Below the pieces are notes generated by a model, which was not told the DNA's origin, did not search any database, and saw only the letters and a program-made list of their open reading frames with translations. A program made the translations under genes and the position numbers. Shown piece by piece: positions 12,531 to 24,162 of a DNA stretch of 64,000 nucleotides. The stretch covers positions 151,140-215,139 of the forward strand of contig QANU01043359.1 in assembly GCA_003254905.1 (NCBI GenBank). Direction: 5' to 3'. The stretch's first letter is position 1. Every line of letters begins with the position of its first letter. This DNA is from Nissolia schottii (taxonomy: Eukaryota; Streptophyta; Magnoliopsida; Fabales; Fabaceae).

Positions 12531-13750
12531 CTAATAATAAAATAAGCCTTGGGCTAGCTTTTTGCGTGAGAAATATAAGGCATCAGGAGATGCTTTCCTT
12601 TGTTCCACAACTTGAGCAATCCTAGCAAAGGCTTCGGATTGTTGGGTGAGGGCCTGAAGTGGAAGAAGAGCGTCAGTGGTGTCGCCACCAGAGCCCCTGT
12701 GTGGAGACATTGTCTTGTCCACACCTACACAATTTGAGTTGGTTAGGCGCACAAGGAAAAGTGTGTGTGTGACCGCAACACATGCACAAGGCAAAAGCAC
12801 AGACACAGAAGTATGCTTAGAAGCATAGTCAGGCTCAATCCTCAGGCTCATTTGGATTGACTTGCTCTTATACCAAAATGTAAGACCCTAATTAACTAAC
12901 TAAAACTTTTGCGAAAAACTCATAAGTTTAGAACATGAGCCATATAGAGTGAACTCTTTTTAAATGCGAAATGACGAGGCACAACATATATTAAAATACC
13001 TCATTCATATATATATATTTGAATATAACACTAAGTACAGATGATAAAAAATATAATACATTAGTTAAGTGATCTTTTTTTTCCCGCCAAAGGTTGAGCT
13101 ATATATATTGTATAGTTTGCCACCAAAATAAAAAATAATAAGAATCAATACCCTTGTCTTTCATCCAAACAATCAAGAAGTTGTTGCATTTAGAAAAACA
13201 AACCCCTATGTACAATAGCAAGATTAACGCTTTAATGAAAAGTATTCTTTTCTCAAGCCAATAACATCTTTCTCATGATAAGAACAGATCACAGAACAAA
13301 TCATATTAAAATAACAAGTGATTTTAATGGTTCAAAGTCATATCTCTTAAATCGTACATTTCATCAAACAATTTTCTTGCAAATCTAATTTCACCACACA
13401 TCTACAAATAATTAAGCATCTACAAATTTCCGAATAATAAGAAGTATATTATTTTAATAATATGAACCATTTGTGTGCCCGTTTATCGTTTTAGCAATAG
13501 AGATAACAACAAGAAGTAAAAAATTAGAAAAAGAATCTGATGAGATAAGAGGGAAATTTTAAATTAAAAGAGAACAAATGCTAAACCTAAAATTTTGGTG
13601 GAGTTAAAAGTTAATTGGTAGAGACTGAATTATGAATTTACAAGAAAAAAAAAAGAAAAATAAGATGAGATGAAACCTATTTAAAATTAGTTTATTTTAA
13701 AATTTGTTTTTTGAGTTGTTACCTAACCCTTTTTATAAAACCAAAATCAT
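12531..13750 (-). mobile_element. Remnant of a reverse-oriented gypsy-like retrotransposon: Gag start, primer site, LTR
   Basis: On the minus strand, a frame from about 12710 down to 12531 starts MSPHRGSGG and looks like the beginning of a Ty3-gypsy Gag. Next to it, 12865-12878 reads in reverse as TGGTATAAGAGC, one base from the usual initiator-Met primer-binding site. At 12879 begins TGTAAGACCC, the inner end of a 5' LTR, which runs to about 13750. The 13200-13740 part resembles 19690-20280. No intact coding region remains and no TSD was identified. Confidence 0.55.
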
Positions 13751-14223
13751 TTATACCCCTATAGCTCAATCGTTGCCCGATTACAATTTCAGGAAAAGAA
13801 ATTAATGGATGCTTTTGAAATCACAAGATAATCATTAGCAAGATGACACTTCAGCTCCCTATAACAAGAGAACCCAGTATTAATTACAATTCAAAACTAA
13901 AATGTCATTTTACGGGTAATCAAACTACTATAATCCTACTAAGCGCTCTACAGACACTAATTTCTCCATTAATACAATGCTCAAATGCTTGAAAAACCAG
14001 CCCCCGTCAGGAAATCGGGAAGCTTTTGAAACAGAGGCAAGGTGAAAATTAGTGACAGACAACAAATTCAAAATGATTGGTATGGCAACGTAATGCAAAT
14101 TTTCCAAGGAACAGGAAATGCAATCAGCTATATTTCAATTGTCATTACAACAGAAAAAAAGTAAAAAATCCATTTTCCTCGATAACAAAATTTGTAAGTT
14201 ACAAAAGCCCAAGCACATTGTTC
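13751..14223 (-). other. CPN20 3' UTR and flank
   Basis: The CPN20 3' UTR is expected in the 300-400 bases below the stop at 14224. The sequence is A-rich on the plus strand and holds no other recognisable feature. Confidence 0.4.
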
Positions 14224-16252
14224 CTAGGAAAGGACAGCCATGATGTCTGAGACCCTCAAGGCAATGTAATCAGAACCATCTTTACCCTTGAAGTCATTCC
14301 CAGCGTACTTGGAATACAAAACCGTGTTCCCAGGAGTAACGGCCAATGGTTTTCTGTTACCTTCCTCATCGAGAGAACCAGGACCAACTGCTACCACCTA
14401 TGACATCCGAAGCATTACAAAAAAACTCTACTCAGTCAAAAAGCATCATTGCCGCCACAACAAAGTATCAATGGAAAATAGTAAACTGCCAAGTCTTAGT
14501 TAAATTGTGCCTGAGCGTATTATTATTCTGTCTACTCAAGCAGTTTTCTTCAGGAGAGTTGTTGGCTAAACCAAACTATCCTTACAAACAAAAGACTGTA
14601 AAAGTTAAGCTTACAGTTCCAATAGAAGGTTTCTCCTTGGTTGCTCCTGTAAGCAACAAGCCGCCTGCAGTTTTCTCCTCAGCTTCTTCAACCTGTAGCA
14701 TATAATGGTTGAGTCAATACCACCGTAGTTATCACTGGCATCTCGGGGAAGCTGAGACCATGGTGTCTTATCTTAAAGTGCTACTCTTGTTATGTAAGAA
14801 AATTAAGTGTCTGTTTGGTTTATAATTTGATTTCCCATTTTCAATCTTTTTCCTGTTTTTCAGGATTGAGAAGAAAAATGTGAATACGTGAAATGCTATA
14901 AGATTTTCCTGATTTTCATTTCTTGTGTTTTCACTCTCTGTTTTGCAAAATCCAAAAAATCAATAAGCAAATTGCGAACGAAAAATGAAAACAACACCCA
15001 AACAGACCCCTAAAGTTACCCAAATCATAACATGCGAAGAGCCTATATAGTACATATATACCTTGAGGATTAGACAACTTATAAATGTTTAACAAATGAT
15101 CCATCTACCTAAGATAGGAGCATACCTTTATTAAGACTCTATCATTCAAGGGTTTAAGATCCTTGATCTCATCAGTTTCAAGGATACCAACAATGTCATC
15201 ATCCTTCAGAATAAGATGCTTTGTGCCATTAAACTCTACTTCAGTACCTGCATACTTTGAATACACAACTTGTGCACCCGGCTGTACAAAGAAAAGCATC
15301 AAACAAGTCAAAATTGGATAGAATACCCTAATGACAGATCATTGAAGTTTAATGATTCACTAACGAATCAGCATCACCTTCACACTAATTTCCACTTTGC
15401 TATTCCCAACTGTCTTCCCTTCTCCAACAGCAACCACCTCGCCACCCTGAGGCTTTGTTTGAGCAGTTGAGGGAAGCAAAATCCCTCCAACAGTCTTCTC
15501 TTCTACTTCCTTAATTTTCACCAATACTCTGTCGCCCATAGGCTTAATAGCAGTGTACTGCACAGTGAAACTATCACTCAGGTACATGAAGCACTGGATT
15601 GTAAAGCTCAATTTGGAAAATAAAAATTGCGAATACAATGAGCAATAATGTGGCCTACATGAAGCAATTTAGTTCAATATTCAACTACAAATGTCATCAG
15701 ACGAAAAATAAAAGAAGATAAGAGAAAACTGCAAGAAAAAGGTACCAAAATTGAAAGGCACGATATTTTCATTCATCAGCAGTTTTCCACTGTCCATAAA
15801 CACATAACCAAAACCCACCAGATTTTCACGTTCTTGTATTAACCGAGACAAATCCTAAAGAACAATTGCAAACCAGAACTTCCATTATGCAAGTGCCAAT
15901 CGTATACTTCATCAACATAATTATAGAACTGTGACATTGCCATGAGTCAGATAAACAATAATAACTAAAAGTGCAAGACGGTACAAACAACACTTTCAAT
16001 TCCTACTTTCTTTAAGGGAGAAAAACAAAATAAAATAAGAAAACCAAATTTTTGACAGAAAAGAAAAATAAAAAAACGAACCTTTGGGGCAACAACAGTG
16101 GCGGCTTTGACAACGAGACCCCGGAAGGACCTCTGTGCGAGGCTTCCGCCAGTTCTGACGCATGGAAACTGAACCGCCGCAGGTCGAAGCCCTTCGAACG
16201 ATGCCACGTTCCTCGCGGAGATTGAAGACGCTGTGAGCTGAGCTGTGGCCAT
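14224..16252 (-). CDS. Chloroplast 20-kDa co-chaperonin (CPN20/CPN21), double Cpn10
   Basis: The plastid partner of the Cpn60 chaperonin, which caps the folding cage for Rubisco and other stromal proteins. Coding exons, minus strand: 16252-16082, 15557-15378, 15281-15126, 14692-14615, 14397-14224. All junctions are in phase 0, giving 252 residues, close to the about 253 usual for the family. Residues 1 to about 50 are a Ser/Ala/Arg-rich transit peptide ([20 protein letters not shown]). Two Cpn10 domains follow in tandem: the first with GDRVLVKI and a mobile-loop region GGILLPSTA, the second with NDRVLIKV and GGLLLTGA, each closed by a YSKYAG strand. The protein ends at MAVLS. A leader intron (16271-16377) lies upstream of the start and a small MITE sits in intron 3. 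Confidence 0.95.
14807..15010. mobile_element. Tourist-like (PIF/Harbinger) MITE in CPN20 intron 3
   Basis: The element is 204 bases, with terminal inverted repeats GTGTCTGTTTGG on the left and, read in reverse, GGGGTCTGTTTGG on the right. It is flanked by TAA at 14804-14806 and 15011-15013, the 3-base target type of PIF/Harbinger MITEs. The interior is AT-rich and non-coding. Confidence 0.7.
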
Positions 16253-16521
16253 TGCGTGTGGTGACTAACACTGCATAGGAGATGAAATTGAGAAAATTGA
16301 TTGTGTTATTATCGCCCAAATTATTTTTTTTCCCCGAAATTCCGCCGAGAAAAACAAGCACCGCGTAAATTAATTACCTGAATGACTGGAAGAAGAAGAG
16401 TTGGTTGGGGGTCAAGAGAGTAGGTGGAAGGAGCGTTGAAAGTTGAAAGGTGGAAGCAGCGGAGATAAAACCCTAACGACAGAGGAGATTGGGTTTTATT
16501 ATCTGATAGAGCCTTCTAGAA
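16253..16521 (-). promoter_or_regulatory. CPN20 leader, leader intron and proximal promoter
   Basis: Reading minus, the leader exon ends at 16378 with CAG before a GTAATT donor, and the acceptor CAG at 16273-16271 lies 18 bases before the start codon. Further upstream, TTCTAGAA at 16514-16521 is a two-unit heat-shock-element core, which would suit a chaperonin gene. The promoter role is inferred from position. Confidence 0.55.
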
Positions 16522-17159
16522 CTACCTAGCAGCATATACTCTTCCCATTGGATAGTGTTGTAGACGTCACGTTTATGGACTCCCCTATGTGTCCATTTCA
16601 AAAATTGACGTTATGCACGTCAAAAAGAAATAAATATTATAAAATAAAGAAATAAATTTGATAAAATAAAAAAAGTAAATATTATCAAATACATAATAAG
16701 TAATATTAAATATATGTGTGTTTGTGGATGTATAAAATAAAGAAATAAATATTGTCAAACACATAAATAAATAATATTAAATACATGCGTGTCCATGTAT
16801 GCATAAATGTTTGGTGACAATTTTTGTTTCTCTATTTTGTAATGTTTATTTTCTTATTTTATAATGTTTATTGATAATGTTTGTTTCTCTGTCTTATACA
16901 AATAATGTTTTTGATTGTTTGTGACACTATCACTCACAGTCTTACCCCCTTCCCCACTCGGACCCAAATCCATAAAGTTCGCGTAGGGTTTTTTTTTACG
17001 AGAAAAAAAATTATTTATGTGGAACTAGGTTTCTCTAATTGTTCTAATTGTTTAATACAATATGTTTTGATGATGATAAATACAATATGTTCTAATTGTC
17101 TATGACTCTATGCGTATTGTCTATGCTTATATTTGTAGAACTAGGTTTACCTAGTGGTT
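16522..17159. repeat. AT-rich intergenic DNA with a duplicated block
   Basis: A block of about 90 bases from 16630 (AAATAAAGAAATAAAT then a TATTAAATA core) is repeated from about 16735 with small changes. The rest is AT-rich with no gene visible. Confidence 0.5.
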
Positions 17160-17420
17160 CTATATCTTAATGATAACAAATAGAATATAACAAACACATA
17201 ATGATAATTAGAATATAAAAGGATGTTATATGCTAAATAGATTACATTTGATCTTGTATGATTGCACTTGATGGTATCATATAGGTTACACATCATATAA
17301 TGATAAATAAGGAACATCCTTTTGAGAACATATCCAATAATTTTCTATATGCGCATTGATGGATTAACAAATGGATATATTTGTGTCTAAATGTATATAT
17401 GCATGAATATCAAGTGTTAT
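17160..17420. repeat. Dispersed repeat, single copy of the family at 50.6-51.0 kb
   Basis: Shares long near-identical runs with 50629-51005, including GGATGTTATATGCTAAATA, an ACTTGATGGTATCATATA core and the closing ATATATGCATGAATAT. It has no coding capacity and I could not define its ends or class. Confidence 0.6.
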
Positions 17421-17551
17421 AGTGTTAGGGTGCATGCATTTTAGGCAAACAATATTATTGGATAAATATATTGATTTGATATGTAGGCATTGTAGATGCA
17501 TGATGCATTGATTGATCTATACATGCATATTAAGATATTGAAACGCATTGC

Positions 17552-17960
17552 TTGATCTATGATGCATTGATTGATCTATACAAGTGGTCAATAACCAGTT
17601 TTGATGACCTCTCTCAAAAGTTTATGCTTCAATTCACAACAAGCAAGATAATACTCAAAACAGTTCTTGGTCTCTTGGGTGTTAACCAAGAGGACAATGA
17701 GTCTTCGCACAACTACTTGAAATTCTTCAACAAAGAAGTGGATCTGGTAACTTGCATCACGAGCAAGCAAAGGCTAATGGCATTGTGTTACAGAGTCTTC
17801 CCAGGGACTCCAATCTTAGCCAAAGTTCTCATGTGAGAGTTAGAAACACCTGAGGAGTTCAATTAAAGGGCGGAGGTGCATATCAACATGGAGGAAGGAA
17901 GAAAAGATCTATAGAGGAAGGACCCCTAACCCTCCAACAAACCAAGCCAGGAGCAGATAA
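17552..17960 (+). pseudogene. Ty3-gypsy Gag fragment
   Basis: The frame 17552-17836 has the pattern of the retrotransposon Gag domain: W-S-I-T-S-F-DDL, then FMLQF, then a Q-x-DNESSHNYLKFFN segment like the usual ESL..Y..RF core. Similar sequence continues in the same frame after a TGA at 17833-17835 (about EEFN.RAEVHINMEE) and then breaks up, so it is a non-functional relic. Neighbouring LTR-like DNA is in the opposite orientation, suggesting a separate or rearranged insertion. Confidence 0.6.
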
Positions 17961-17999
17961 AGATGGAAGGCCAACCTCTGAAGTTCATAAAGTAAAATC

Positions 18000-19460
18000 C
18001 TTTACATAAGATGCGAAATTAAATAATCAAACTACAAAACTCTCTACTTAAAGTTCACCGAAGCACTTTACTAACTAACATAAAAATAAACTATCGTAAA
18101 CAATTGAAATAAAGCTAAAGAATACTCCACTGTAACATGAAGTTCACCAAGAATCCAATTTGTTGGAATCTACTAAACAAGAAGCGTATCTTCGTCAACA
18201 TTATCTGAAAAATGGTTGATGATAGGTGAGTCATTGCTTTGTAAATGACAAACCCCATGGTGACATGTGATAGTTTGTAATTATAACACGCAGATGCAAT
18301 ACATAATATAATATCAAGCATGAAAACTTTTTATATAACTATAATACATAGTATGTAAAAGCATTTGAAAACACAAACAAGTGAGGAGTTCTCTAGATAG
18401 ACAATCTGAGCATTACGGTTTAGTTGTTCCTCAAGTGTTTGGGCTTCATGGGCACGGTCTTGCCCTAATCTACATGACATGACACGTGACACCGAGTATC
18501 ACGGGCTGCCATGTCTAGGCTTCACGGTCTTGCCCTAATTCAACATGAATCCTATTATAAGTTATGATTGTACAAGGTAACCAGGGTCAACCTAGGTTGT
18601 CGTTGACTTACAGTTCTATTCTAGATTTCACTCCCATGAAAACAATTTAAATAATGTAACATGAAATGACATGATCATTATAACATAATACTTTAACTGA
18701 TAACATAACATGATTTTATTCATAAATATTCATACACATGCAACATGACATATTTAATACAATAAGACATATGGTCCCATGTAGTTCTAAAATGGTTTTC
18801 ATGAGTTTCTAAAATATTTTCATAAATATCTACTTTCATAAATAAGGAAGTTTCTAAATAAATAACTATTTTCATAAATAGAGAAATTCCTAAATAATAA
18901 CTAATTTCATAAATACTTAAAAGAAAATACTAAGTTCCACCTCCTAAGATTTCATAAAAACATGCATGAAATATATAACTTCTAAAAATAAATACATGGT
19001 CTGAAAATAGATCGTGAAAAAAGCCACTCACCTAGAAATGACTAATGATTAAGGAGCACGGACCCTGAGAGCTCCTAATACCTTATGTAGAGGCACTACT
19101 TCCCCACAGATAGAAGAACGAGAGGGAGAAAGAATAAAAATAACTAGAGCTTTGGGAAAAAGTTTGTACCTTCTAAGCTCTCTGAGCGAATTAGTAAGGA
19201 ATAACAATTAGGGGAGACCTCTACATATAAGGGGAGCTCAAGACCCCTTTCTATCACGTTTCTCGATGTGGGACTTTAGTCCAGTGTTGTTGCAACACTC
19301 CCTGGGCACTACAAGACCCTTGTTTTACCATGCCATTGCAGCATGCCCTGGGCATTGCAGTGCACATCTGTTTCAGTTTTTTTTCAACCTAGAAAACTAT
19401 GAGTTATTACAATCTTCCCCTTTTAAGACATTTGCTCCTTCAAATGCCACGTGACTCTAA
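18000..19460 (-). mobile_element. Degraded gypsy-type LTR sequence (copy 1)
   Basis: No gene. It is related to 21690-22680: both share AAGTTCACC/GAGCTCACC, GTGAGTCAT..ATGACA.ACCCCA, GAGTTCTCTAGATAGA and GGGTCAACCTAG..TGACTTACA blocks in the same order. The pattern is of decayed LTRs lying in reverse orientation, an inference from layout; I could not place clean ends or a TSD. Confidence 0.4.
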
Positions 19461-19689
19461 CATTTTGGAAAAATGTGGATGCACTTAGACTCAATATGAC
19501 TGGAATGAACATGCATGAGACGATAACATACTAGCACATAAACATACATGAAATCACACATAAACACATAAGCATACCACAAGCATATATGATGTACGAT
19601 TTACATAAGGAAGGCTGGCATGGAATAGATGACTATGAAATAACTAATTGTGATTATTAAAAACTTGACATGGGGTCATTTTTATTATT

Positions 19690-20290
19690 AAAAACTAATG
19701 ACCAACGAAGGTCCAAAACATACTTGGCACCAAGTTAGCCGTCACCCTCTTTTTTATGTCAAGGACAGACATGGGAAGGATCATATCAAAAGACTAAGTA
19801 ACTTTGATGGTTCAAAATCACATCAAGCATTTCATCAAACACCTTTCTTACAAACCCAATTTCATAACAAAATGTATAAGTAGCATAGATTATAGATCAA
19901 TTGTGAATCAAAATATAATCAGATCATAGCATAAACAACATAACTGAAACCAAAGCTACAAGGCATGAAGATAAATTATTTTACTAACTTGAAGCATTTG
20001 TCTTTGTTCATTTTTTGGCAATAGATACAACAATGCAAAGTGGAAATCAATAAAAGATAGAATTTGGTGAGACGAGAATGTGAAATAATAGGTGAGATTT
20101 TAAATAAAAAAGAAAAAAATTCCTAAACCTAAAAAATTGGTGGGAGTAGAAAGTAAATTGGTGGACAAAGAGAAAAAAATTAGATGAAAAAAATGATTTA
20201 AAATTAGTTTTTTTAATTAAAAAAAACCAGAGTTTAAGTTGTTATCAAACATAGTTTTTATAAAATTAGGTCTAATTACCTAATTAAACT
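19690..20290 (-). mobile_element. LTR-like segment related to 13200-13740
   Basis: Shares blocks with the gypsy LTR left of CPN20: TTGATGGTTCAAA.TCA, CATTTCATCAAACA..TTTCTT, CCTAAACCTAAA..TTGGTG and TTAAAATTAGTTT. Both lie in the same reverse orientation. It has no coding capacity. Confidence 0.45.
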
Positions 20291-21689
20291 GGTTCTTGGA
20301 GTTGTCAAACAAACCCTAAATGTTTTTAATGAAAAAAATGGGATACAATGTGATGAGAAGATCATGTGATGCATGGTTATGATGGAATCATAAGCTAGTT
20401 TGATCACATCATCACACATATCACTTAAATTTGTGATGACCACAATCATATAAATCAACGGCACACATGGCTTATACTCTAAACAGTTTTCACATGTCTC
20501 AAAAGTAACTTTATTCACTTAACTCATGTAAAGGTTAGTCAATCTCTTTTATTATTATTTCATTTTATTTTTTGTTAAACAAAAAAGTAAATAAATAAAT
20601 AACTAAAATGATAAAAAAAAGAAAGAATGTACCTAATGTGTGGTGTCAACAACAATGATGATGGTTGCTGATGGGAATGACATGGAGGCAGTTAGTGATG
20701 CTCGGTGGTGAAGGATGGAGGAAGAGGGAGGAGCTGTGGAGCTTCGGAGATGGAGGATAGAAGAGAAGGAGGTCACATATATGAGAGAAAAGGAGAGGGA
20801 TGGTGAAATAAGAAAGAATAATGAATGGGAGAGAAGAAAAAGAAAACTTTATGGTCGTCGGAGTGGGGCCATGAGGCCATGTGATGCCAAGGTGTCATGC
20901 ACACCAACACGTGGTGCATATGCAGTGTCATGTGTCGTGATGTGTCGCATGTTAATCGGATGTGTGATTCTAAGTGTCTCGGACAAATTAGAATCCACAC
21001 ATACTTAATTGTCCTAGATTACAATTAAGACTGAGAAAAACACACACTTTAATCGAAAGCTTTAGACTTGTTTTTTACCTCAAATAGGCTTAGGACAGAC
21101 AAAAAAATATATTCTAGGGACTCGTGGGAAAATTCTAACTTTAAAACTAAAGCTCTGAATCGCAAACTATAAAGGGTTCAAGAATTGACACAAGGTGAGG
21201 ATAACTAAATGTTAAACATTCTAACTTGAGACTCCTCTGTAGGCCTCTGACATAAGAGGGTTAACTCTACTAGGTGACAAATAACAGTCAGATTACTAAA
21301 CTATTAAACTGATACTTGACGACAAAATTTAACTATCCTAACTCTATCAACAAAATTCTTATTATTGTTATAATTATTATTTATTACCTCGGTTATGTAC
21401 TGTGAATAAGGATTATAACATATATCTTATTAATAATAAGAGTTAAACTCTGCAACTATCACGATAAGACTAAGCTTAAGGTAATGCAAAAAAGTGAGAT
21501 GTTACACAACGACCCTTTCTAAGGCCTATTTAACCATTCCGAATGGCACATGAAGGGACAGGGGATCACATTCTTCTACCTTAAAATAACTTGTTCCCTA
21601 AATTCACCAAACACTTCCAAGGGCTCTCCCACATGCCTAGTACGCTGCTATGATATTCCATAGCCTTACTAGGCAGGTAACTCCCTGTG
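20291..21689. other. Intergenic sequence, retrotransposon-like, no gene
   Basis: At 21494-21503 the strand reads GAGATGTTACA, the reverse of a TGTAACATCTC LTR start, so at least the last several hundred bases before it may be a reverse LTR. The frames at 20715-21008 and on the opposite strand have no recognised domain. Confidence 0.3.
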
Positions 21690-22680
21690 ACATCCAGAAA
21701 TGTCACCGGCACACAAGGGCTAGTTCCTTTACAGAAGCCTCTAAAGTTGCAGGATTTTCATAAAACGTGCATTTAAATAAATAAAAACTCCTTTCATAAA
21801 CAAATTGGTCTTTCATAAAACGCAAACTACTAAACTATTACATCAAATGTTCATTGAAAATAAAATACTAGAAATAACATAATGCATAAGTGCTTCTTGC
21901 CTATGTTATAATGGAGCATTCTAACTGATAATTGACTCCACTATAACGCGGAGCTCACCAACGATCTAAACGGTTGGACCTACTAAATGAGAAGAGTAGA
22001 ATCTAAGTCCTCTATGTTTTTTGTAGAACAACATTGGTGAGGGGTGAGTCATCGCTCAATGAATGACAGACCCCACGACGACATAAGACATTTCACAGAC
22101 ATGACAGCAAGCAATGCATTATATACATAATATAAGTCATAAAACATTATACACTTTATACTACATAATACATAAACATTTAAAACACAAATGCCATTGG
22201 GAGTTCTCTAGATAGATGGATCCCAAACAATATAGTCTGGCTATACATGATATGATATTACTAGGCGTCACGACCATTGCCTTCCTAAACTACCATTATA
22301 CTAGGTGTCACGACCATTTCCATATGTTCGAGTTTCAAAGGCTTGCCCTTCTAGTCTACATGTTTGAATCCTAATCTATATGACGATTGTAAAAGGTATA
22401 CTAGGGTCAACATAGACTATCGATAACTTACAATTCTATCCTATATCTACTCCCATGAAAACAAAAGACATAAAAAAAGCATAATAACTAGCAACTAAGG
22501 TGATCATAATCATTCATAACATACACATGAAGCACGATACTTTTAAAGCATAAATGATAATGGTCTCATGTAGTTCTAAAATGATTTTCATGATCTTTCA
22601 GAAATGGTTTCATAAACTATTTCACAAAATAGCAAGTCTTTCCTCCTAGGGTTTCATAAGTAATTGATGCTCCCCCATAC
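21690..22680 (-). mobile_element. Degraded gypsy-type LTR sequence (copy 2)
   Basis: Counterpart of 18000-19460 (see that entry for shared blocks). It starts near TGTGACATCC at 21688. It has no coding capacity and many differences from copy 1, so both are old. Confidence 0.4.
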
Positions 22681-23656
22681 CATCGTTAAAAGTTAGGAGA
22701 GCATTCAAAGTAAAAGAAGATTTTTATAATGATGAGAAACTATGCTTACCCCAACCAAGTAATAGTAAAGTGGATTTAACCAACTATGAATAAGACACTT
22801 GTATATGGTGTCACCTTGGATTATAGGATTGTTTAATCAATTCCATAAGTAATTCATGAGAATCATTAGGATTTTAACTAGATAATCACCTAATCAACAT
22901 GAAATTCTACCTAACTGACTCATCATTGCAATTCAATTAGGTATTGGTCAACTACTGTCTAGTATATTGCAATGACAATCCTATGAATAAGTATTGATCC
23001 TAATAATCAATTGCCTTAACTTAGTCTCAAGCAAGACCAATTTAATTATTCTCTACTCAATTACTGAATTAGAGTTAAATTGAATAGTCTATAAATTTCC
23101 CCCCAATTATGAGAAACCCTAAATCATGCATATGCCTAAAATCCAAAAACACGTATAATCTAAGAAGTCTATTCAACAACAATCTCACATCAATGATCAC
23201 CAGCATGAAATTGAAGGATAACATGAGAAAAGAGAATTAAATACCCAAATGAATTATAGCATTAGGTAAAAAAACCTCACAATCCATATGATTCTGGGCT
23301 CTACCATGTACAAGCGAAGATCATTCCTCCGTTGTAGAGAGGATTACAAAAGCTTAAACCAAAATTAACTTTATAAGTATTATTATGTAGCAAAATGCAA
23401 TCAATACTCATAATGATTAATATAACTTGTTTACTTTGAATATAATTTTCTTTTGCTAGACAATTATATCCTTATTCCTTCATATATAAAAGAGCATAAA
23501 TTATTTTTGGACATATAAAATGGAAATTTGGAATTACGTTATAAAAAAATAAACATAAATGTTAAAAAATGATTATCAATTTTAAGTAGCATTCTAATTA
23601 TAATTAATTTGAGTCAATAATTGAAATCTAAAAAAAAAATGAAGAAAGAAGCTCAA
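22681..23656. other. AT-rich intergenic DNA, nothing assignable
   Basis: Repetitive-looking AT-rich sequence with no reading frame of interest, no clear inverted ends and no recognisable RNA gene. Confidence 0.3.
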
Positions 23657-23681
23657 TATATATATATATATATATATATAT
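23657..23681. repeat. TA dinucleotide microsatellite
   Basis: About 12 TA units at 23657-23681. Confidence 0.9.
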
Positions 23682-23699
23682 TAATTGCACCATTAGAAC

Positions 23700-23900
23700 A
23701 CAATAACATGCAGTGGCCTAGTGGTTGTATCACATACTTCTAACCTTGAGGTGCCAAGTTTAAATCCTATTGAGCTCAAAATATATGAGTTATCGTGGAC
23801 AATATAAAAACATGTAGGGCACAAAACATGCGTTAGTATGGTGGTAAGAGCACACACGCGAAGTTTGGAGGTCTTGGGTTTGAATCAGCATCATGCTTAA
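23700..23900 (+). mobile_element. Two tRNA-like promoter modules, possible SINE pair
   Basis: At 23713-23723 TGGCCTAGTGG fits an RNA polymerase III A box, with a B-box-like AGTTTAAATCC about 35 bases on. At 23833-23848 a second A-box-like TTAGTATGGTGG precedes GGGTTTGAATC at 23876-23886. The spacing and wording are those of tRNA-derived SINE heads in plants. No cloverleaf tRNA can be folded, and the ends and tail are unclear. Confidence 0.4.
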
Positions 23901-23984
23901 TTAAAACTCAAATTTAAATTAATTTGAATTAATTATTGACAGATAAATCCGCATGTAATTGTTTTAAATAACAATTTCTAGTGT

Positions 23985-24162
23985 TCTGTTACCGATGGAT
24001 TAATCTACTGATAATTTGTGTTAGATTGCAAACACATTACCGACAAGCCATGTATTGTTGGATACTTTTTGACGCAAAATCCATTAGAAACATTAAAATC
24101 CACTAGTAGTTTAACAAATTTTGCCGTTAAATCAGCTGGTAGAGAGTGCTTTTCTAGTAGTG
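23985..24162. mobile_element. CACTA-type terminal sequence (one end)
   Basis: Read in reverse from 24162, the sequence starts CACTACTAGAAAAGC, the usual terminus of CACTA transposons in dicots. A related CACTAGAAATTG start reads in reverse near 23985. Motifs such as TTACCGATGGATTAAT recall CACTA subterminal repeats. No matching opposite terminus was found. Confidence 0.35.

Noticed and set aside
12531-12851. A 106-codon minus-strand frame as a host gene
   Set aside because: Adjacent primer-binding site and LTR show it is a retrotransposon Gag start.
23700-23900. True tRNA genes
   Set aside because: Box A and B motifs are present but no cloverleaf with an acceptor stem and anticodon can be drawn; SINE heads fit better.
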